Below, piece after piece: positions 60,533 through 64,000 of a stretch of DNA of 64,000 nucleotides. The stretch is from JAIEPW01 sp964406035. Its GTDB lineage: Bacteria > Acidobacteriota > Terriglobia > Bryobacterales > Bryobacteraceae. The notes beneath the pieces are model-generated. The model saw only the letters and a program-made list of their open reading frames with translations, searched no databases and was not told the origin of the DNA. The DNA is taken from positions 16,564-80,563 of the forward strand of contig CAYOQB010000004.1 in assembly GCA_964406035.1 (NCBI GenBank), given 5' to 3'. Numbering within the stretch: the stretch's first letter is position 1; every line of letters starts with the position of its first letter. The position numbers and the translations under genes were made by a program.

Positions 60533-63500
60533 ATGCCGGTAGGACTGATCAAAGATGCGAAGGAGCTGGCGCAGAGCTTCCAGCCGCTGCTGCTGGCTAC
60601 GATCACATTCTCCGACGGCACGGTGCTGCGGGTGTGCACGCATGGACTGCGCGCCGCGGACGGGACCTGGCAATACGGGGGGCAGGACTACCTGCCTCGC
60701 ATTCTGAATCAGGAAGTGGCGGCGCTGCAGGCTCTGAGCGAAGGCGGGATCGACGTTACGCCGGCGGTGACGCTGGCGCTGAACGACGCGGACAAGTTCC
60801 TGTGGACGAATTACGAGCTGGCCAAGGGGTTCGCCGGCGCGGAGCTGAAGCTGACGTTCGTGCAGTGGAACGTGGGGGCGAACGACTTTTCGAGCGATGA
60901 GATCACGAAGTTCGTGGGGCGGATCCGGTCGGCGCCGAACCGGGATGAAACAACGCTGAGCGTCACGGCGACGTCGCTGCTGGATTTTCAACGAATGCAA
61001 CTGCCGATCGTGCGGGTGCAGCGACGGTGTCCCTGGGTTTTCCCAGCGACCGCGGCGGAGCGGCTGGAGGGAGCGGAGAAGGAGGATTCCTGGTTCTGGG
61101 AATNNNNNNNNNNCTATGCTCCGGACCATCCGACGAACCCGGTGGGGAATTTCGAGAGCGGCTCGACGCCGTACTTGAAATGCAACTACACGAAGACGGA
61201 CTGCGAGGCGCGGGGGATGTACAAGCAGGACTCAGCGGCGCGGGCCACGGGGCGGTTCGGGGGGGTGCAGTGGGATCCGCCGGCGAGCTGGCGATCGCGG
61301 CCGTATGGGGAGCAGTACGTGGACGGCGCGAACACGTCGAACGAAGCGAAATTCGGGCAAGCGGTTCCGTTGGTGTACGGGACAAGCTGGGTGACTCCGG
61401 TGATCGCCAATACGGCCGGCGACGGGAACACGACGGGCGTGGAGGCAATCGTCTGTTACGGCGAGGTGGATGACATCGAGAAGGTGATCGTGAACGACGT
61501 GGAGGTGCCGGCCGCGACGGACATGAATCACCAGCCGAAGAAGGTACAAGACCCGAACTTCGCGTGGTACCTGATCAACCGGGGGAGGCGCGGCGGCGCG
61601 CCGAACGCGCTGCCCCGCTGGGACGGAAAGGGAGATCCATACGGGTCGATGTGCGCGATCGCGGTGGTGGCGCCGCGAAAACTGACCGACAGCGCGAGCG
61701 TGCCCAGGGTCCAGGTGCTGGTGAGGGGACCGCGGCTGCGGCGCTACACGGACCCCGTGGCGCCGACGTGGGACAAAGTGGGCGCGCCGCAGACGGTGCC
61801 GTTTACGGGCGGCGGCGGGAACATGAATCCGGCGTGGGTGCTGATGGACACGCTGGTGTGGCTGGGCTACCGGTACGAGCTGTTCGACCTGCAGAGCTGG
61901 TTTGACGCGGCGGTGTTCTTCGACTACGCGATCGCGTTCAAGGATCAAGCGGGCCGCAGCCGGGTGCATCCGCGATTTCTGGCGTCCTACGCGCTTCCGG
62001 AGGGTGGAAGCGGATTTGACTCGGCGGCGCAGGTAGTGCGGGGGCTGCGGAACGGCGCGAGAATTCTGCTAGTGCCGAACTCGGCGAACGGCGGAAAGCT
62101 GATGGCGATCGCGATGTCGACGCTGGCGCAGCAGCAGCCGGCGGCGGTAGCGGGCTCGAATTACAGTACGCCGATCGCGTCGAAGCTGGCGACGGGGAGC
62201 GTTGCGAACGGCTATGCGGCGTACCGCTTCGACCGCTCGAACATTATCCGCAGGAACGGGCGCTCGACGTTACACCTGGTGGGGCCGGCCGCGTCCGGAG
62301 GCGAGCTGCCAAACCGAGTGAGCTTCCGGTTCCAAGACCTGCACAACAATTTTTCGCCGGATTCGATCACGGTGGTCGATCGGGAAGCGCTTGTTCGGGA
62401 CGGGAACCAGGAGACGCCGTGGTCTCTTGCGATGCGCGGGGTGAACAATTTCGATCAGGCTAAGCGGGTGACGGCGGCGGCGCTGGCGGCGCAGCGTCGC
62501 GGCAATCCGCGCAATCCACCGGAGGGCGATCCGGGCGGAAGCTACTGGTGGGAGTTCGAGACGACTTTCCGGGCGGTGCATTTGTGGATGGGCGCACTGT
62601 GCGTGTTGGACGAGCCAGAGTGGGGCTTGGCGAACCAGGTGGTGCGCGTGATGCGGATTACTCCGGGGACGAACTTCGAGACCTGCAGGCTGGTGGTGGC
62701 ATTCCACTCGGATGAGTGGTACCTGGACACGTATGGGCAAGAGGACGCACCCCGCTATTCGTCGAGCAGGCGGAACCGCGAGGCGCGGCCTCCGTATCCC
62801 TTGGGCGGGCAGGTCTCGGCGGGCTCGGCTTTCCTCGATCCGGATCCGATGTGGGGGTTCGAACGGTTCTTTGGGATGTCGACGAGCCGGGATGAGAACG
62901 ACAAGTGGCATTTTCGGGTGAGGGCCGTGCCTCCGGTGAACACGTTTCCCGCCGGTCTTCGGCCGCCGTTCGTCCCGAATGAAGGTTCGACGGCGCCGAC
63001 GGGAGGGCAGCTCGCCGGCGGGCGGGACTACTACGTGTGGCTGGTCGCGCTCAACGGGAGCGGGCAGGTGTCGCCGCCTTCCCTGCCCTGCCGGATCGCG
63101 GTTCCGGCCGGGACCAACACGAATACGATTACAGTTCCGGAACTGGATTGGGACGCCGGGACGGCGCAGTACGCCTTGTTCGTGGGTGAAGGGCCGTTGA
63201 AGCCGCTGTACACAGGGACGGTTGTCGGGCAGCCGGCGCAGGTGACGTTCGGAGGGCCGCTCAACGTGCAGCAGGCCTCGAAGCCGCTTCCCGACCCCGA
63301 GTTCGACGTGCTGCGGATCAAGGTTAAGAAGGTGCGGAACGCGGGGGTGTTCGCAGCCGAAGTGACGGGCATCACCGCGCCGGACAAGATCACCTGCGCA
63401 AACGCTTACTGGACGGTGAACCAATGGGCGGGATACGACTGCAGCATCGTGGGCGCGGACATGGGCCTGGATATCTGCCCCAATTGGAGTTTCCGGGTGG

Positions 63501-64000
63501 TGTCGAACACATCCGACACGCTGACGATAGACGTGGCGTCATACGCCCCGGCGGCGAACGTGATGAGTTTCGGCCAAGGGGAGCGCTACCTGCTGGTGAT
63601 GCGCACGAAGCCGACGGCGGTGACGGCGGACACGATCACGGAGCCGAACTTCGACAACTCGCTGAATGTCGAAGGTCCCGTTTACATCAGCGGAACGAGC
63701 AACGCGAGTCCGATCGTGGTGACGGCCGCGGGGCACGGCTACGCAACCGGGAACCGGGTTCGAATCGATTACGTGACGGGGAACACGGCGGCGAACGGGG
63801 TGTGGACGATCACGGTTGTGGATGCGAACACATTCAGCCTGAACGGATCGGCCGGCAACGGCGCGCACGCCGGCGGGGGCACGGCGCGGCGACTAACGGG
63901 GGGCCTAAATGCGGAAGAGGCTCGGGGCAAGCTGCTGCGGATTCTGACGGGCAAAGGACGGGGGCACGTCTACAAGATCGCGAGCAACACGGCCACGACG
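60533..64000 (+). CDS. Tail tip/central fibre protein, continues past window
   Basis: At least 1156 codons, open to the window end. GAAGGAG lies 6 bases before the ATG. The N-terminal ~150 residues (I-T-F-S-D-G-T-V-L-R-V...Y-L-P-R-I-L) resemble tail hub proteins. The frame is the same before and after the 10 N at 61104-61113. The middle is long and beta-rich, with a fibronectin-like part (Y-Y-V-W-L-V-A-L-N-G-S-G-Q-V-S-P-P). An FCCH-like domain near the end (A-S-P-I-V-V-T-A-A-G-H-G-Y) is shared with the tail tube protein. Likely receptor-contacting. Confidence 0.78.
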   Translation, partial: MPVGLIKDAKELAQSFQPLLLATITFSDGTVLRVCTHGLRAADGTWQYGGQDYLPRILNQEVAALQALSEGGIDVTPAVTLALNDADKFLWTNYELAKGFAGAELKLTFVQWNVGANDFSSDEITKFVGRIRSAPNRDETTLSVTATSLLDFQRMQLPIVRVQRRCPWVFPATAAERLEGAEKEDSWFWEXXXXYAPDHPTNPVGNFESGSTPYLKCNYTKTDCEARGMYKQDSAARATGRFGGVQWDPPASWRSRPYGEQYVDGANTSNEAKFGQAVPLVYGTSWVTPVIANTAGDGNTTGVEAIVCYGEVDDIEKVIVNDVEVPAATDMNHQPKKVQDPNFAWYLINRGRRGGAPNALPRWDGKGDPYGSMCAIAVVAPRKLTDSASVPRVQVLVRGPRLRRYTDPVAPTWDKVGAPQTVPFTGGGGNMNPAWVLMDTLVWLGYRYELFDLQSWFDAAVFFDYAIAFKDQAGRSRVHPRFLASYALPEGGSGFDSAAQVVRGLRNGARILLVPNSANGGKLMAIAMSTLAQQQPAAVAGSNYSTPIASKLATGSVANGYAAYRFDRSNIIRRNGRSTLHLVGPAASGGELPNRVSFRFQDLHNNFSPDSITVVDREALVRDGNQETPWSLAMRGVNNFDQAKRVTAAALAAQRRGNPRNPPEGDPGGSYWWEFETTFRAVHLWMGALCVLDEPEWGLANQVVRVMRITPGTNFETCRLVVAFHSDEWYLDTYGQEDAPRYSSSRRNREARPPYPLGGQVSAGSAFLDPDPMWGFERFFGMSTSRDENDKWHFRVRAVPPVNTFPAGLRPPFVPNEGSTAPTGGQLAGGRDYYVWLVALNGSGQVSPPSLPCRIAVPAGTNTNTITVPELDWDAGTAQYALFVGEGPLKPLYTGTVVGQPAQVTFGGPLNVQQASKPLPDPEFDVLRIKVKKVRNAGVFAAEVTGITAPDKITCANAYWTVNQWAGYDCSIVGADMGLDICPNWSFRVVSNTSDTLTIDVASYAPAANVMSFGQGERYLLVMRTKPTAVTADTITEPNFDNSLNVEGPVYISGTSNASPIVVTAAGHGYATGNRVRIDYVTGNTAANGVWTITVVDANTFSLNGSAGNGAHAGGGTARRLTGGLNAEEARGKLLRILTGKGRGHVYKIASNTATT
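61104..61113. other. Assembly gap (10 N) inside the tail tip gene
   Basis: Ten unknown bases. The flanking reading frames agree (W-F-W-E before, Y-A-P-D-H-P after, same phase), so the true gap is probably short or in-frame, but its real length is unknown. Confidence 0.95.
63778..63805. repeat. 28-bp repeat copy 2 (tail tip gene)
   Basis: Identical to 53908-53935; encodes the same N-T-A-A-N-G-V-W segment of the FCCH-like domain. Confidence 0.9.

Larger units (their letters stand above)
28525..64000 (+). mobile_element. Siphovirus-type prophage, right end outside the window
   Basis: From 28756 on, the gene content is a tailed phage: replication/regulatory proteins, methyltransferases, sigma-like factors, small and large terminase, portal, scaffold, coat, tail tube, frameshifted tail chaperone, tape measure and tip. 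Genes overlap by 1-4 bases and run almost entirely on the plus strand. No tail sheath is present, so the tail is non-contractile. The left boundary lies somewhere in 28525-28755. That stretch shows no gene, no obvious attachment core and no tRNA. No integrase or lysis gene is visible up to the window edge. Confidence 0.85.

Noticed and set aside
28756..64000. Gene transfer agent instead of a prophage
   Set aside because: The element carries sigma factors, methyltransferases and moron cargo, which gene transfer agents normally lack.
28756..64000. Mu-like transposable phage
   Set aside because: gpF/gpG-like proteins occur, but no DDE transposase, MuB or sheath gene is present in the visible part.

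Overview
The window joins about 28.5 kb of bacterial chromosome to about 35 kb of an integrated, tailed (siphovirus-type) phage genome that runs off the right edge. The host is most likely an acidobacterium of the Solibacter/Bryobacter group. Two large secreted proteins end in the C-terminal domain described from Solibacter (the 'Soli_cterm' type), and an 'acidobacterial duplicated orphan permease' sits directly downstream of a PadR regulator, a pairing characteristic of that lineage. These family assignments come from reading the proteins, not from a database search. A 10-base run of N at 61104-61113 shows that this is a scaffolded assembly.

Host part (1-28524), left to right: a partial MNT-type nucleotidyltransferase; an initiator tRNA; an MFS transporter facing a membrane acyltransferase; a large secreted M36-like metallopeptidase; an alpha/beta hydrolase; a haem protein with a copper-monooxygenase-like fold, followed by a textbook terminator; a MarR regulator with a SnoaL-like protein; an NfeD-type membrane protease; an SDR oxidoreductase; a YihY/BrkB membrane protein; a PEGA-repeat secreted protein; a second haem/copper protein; an S8 protease with a P-domain; and a cysteine-rich secreted protein. 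A decayed copy of the S8 protease tail comes next, then the permease/PadR pair, an alpha/beta hydrolase remnant, a HicAB module, a VOC protein, a small HTH regulator, an M48 peptidase and a HAD phosphatase. The theme is secretion, extracellular proteolysis and small regulatory pairs.

Phage part (28756-64000). Nearly all genes are on the plus strand and packed with ATGA, GTGA, TTGA or TGATG overlaps. The early/middle block (28756-42887) holds a winged-helix protein, zinc-ribbon proteins, a HerA/FtsK-type ATPase, a DNA methyltransferase, an HNH protein, an XRE-zinc-ribbon candidate repressor, two sigma-70-like proteins, and a ParB-like/methyltransferase gene split by a frame change. The late block (42888-64000) has the canonical order: small and large terminase, portal, scaffold, coat, head completion, minor head protein with a C-terminal nuclease-like domain, tail completion, tail tube, tail chaperone with a probable -1 frameshift, tape measure, distal tail and tip. 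No integrase or attachment site is visible; both could lie beyond the right edge.

Against this plus-strand flow stand several minus-strand cargo loci. One is a tandem pair of uncharacterised paralogues (41412-42833). Another is a two-gene cassette (59312-60052) that pairs a candidate HEPN ribonuclease (motif R-N-x3-H) with a DUF2513-like protein. A nearly perfect 22-bp direct repeat made from the end of the neighbouring tail gene flanks it, which is a direct trace of insertion. It is the best candidate here for an undescribed phage-borne toxin/defence system. An export-signal HNH nuclease lies just beyond it.
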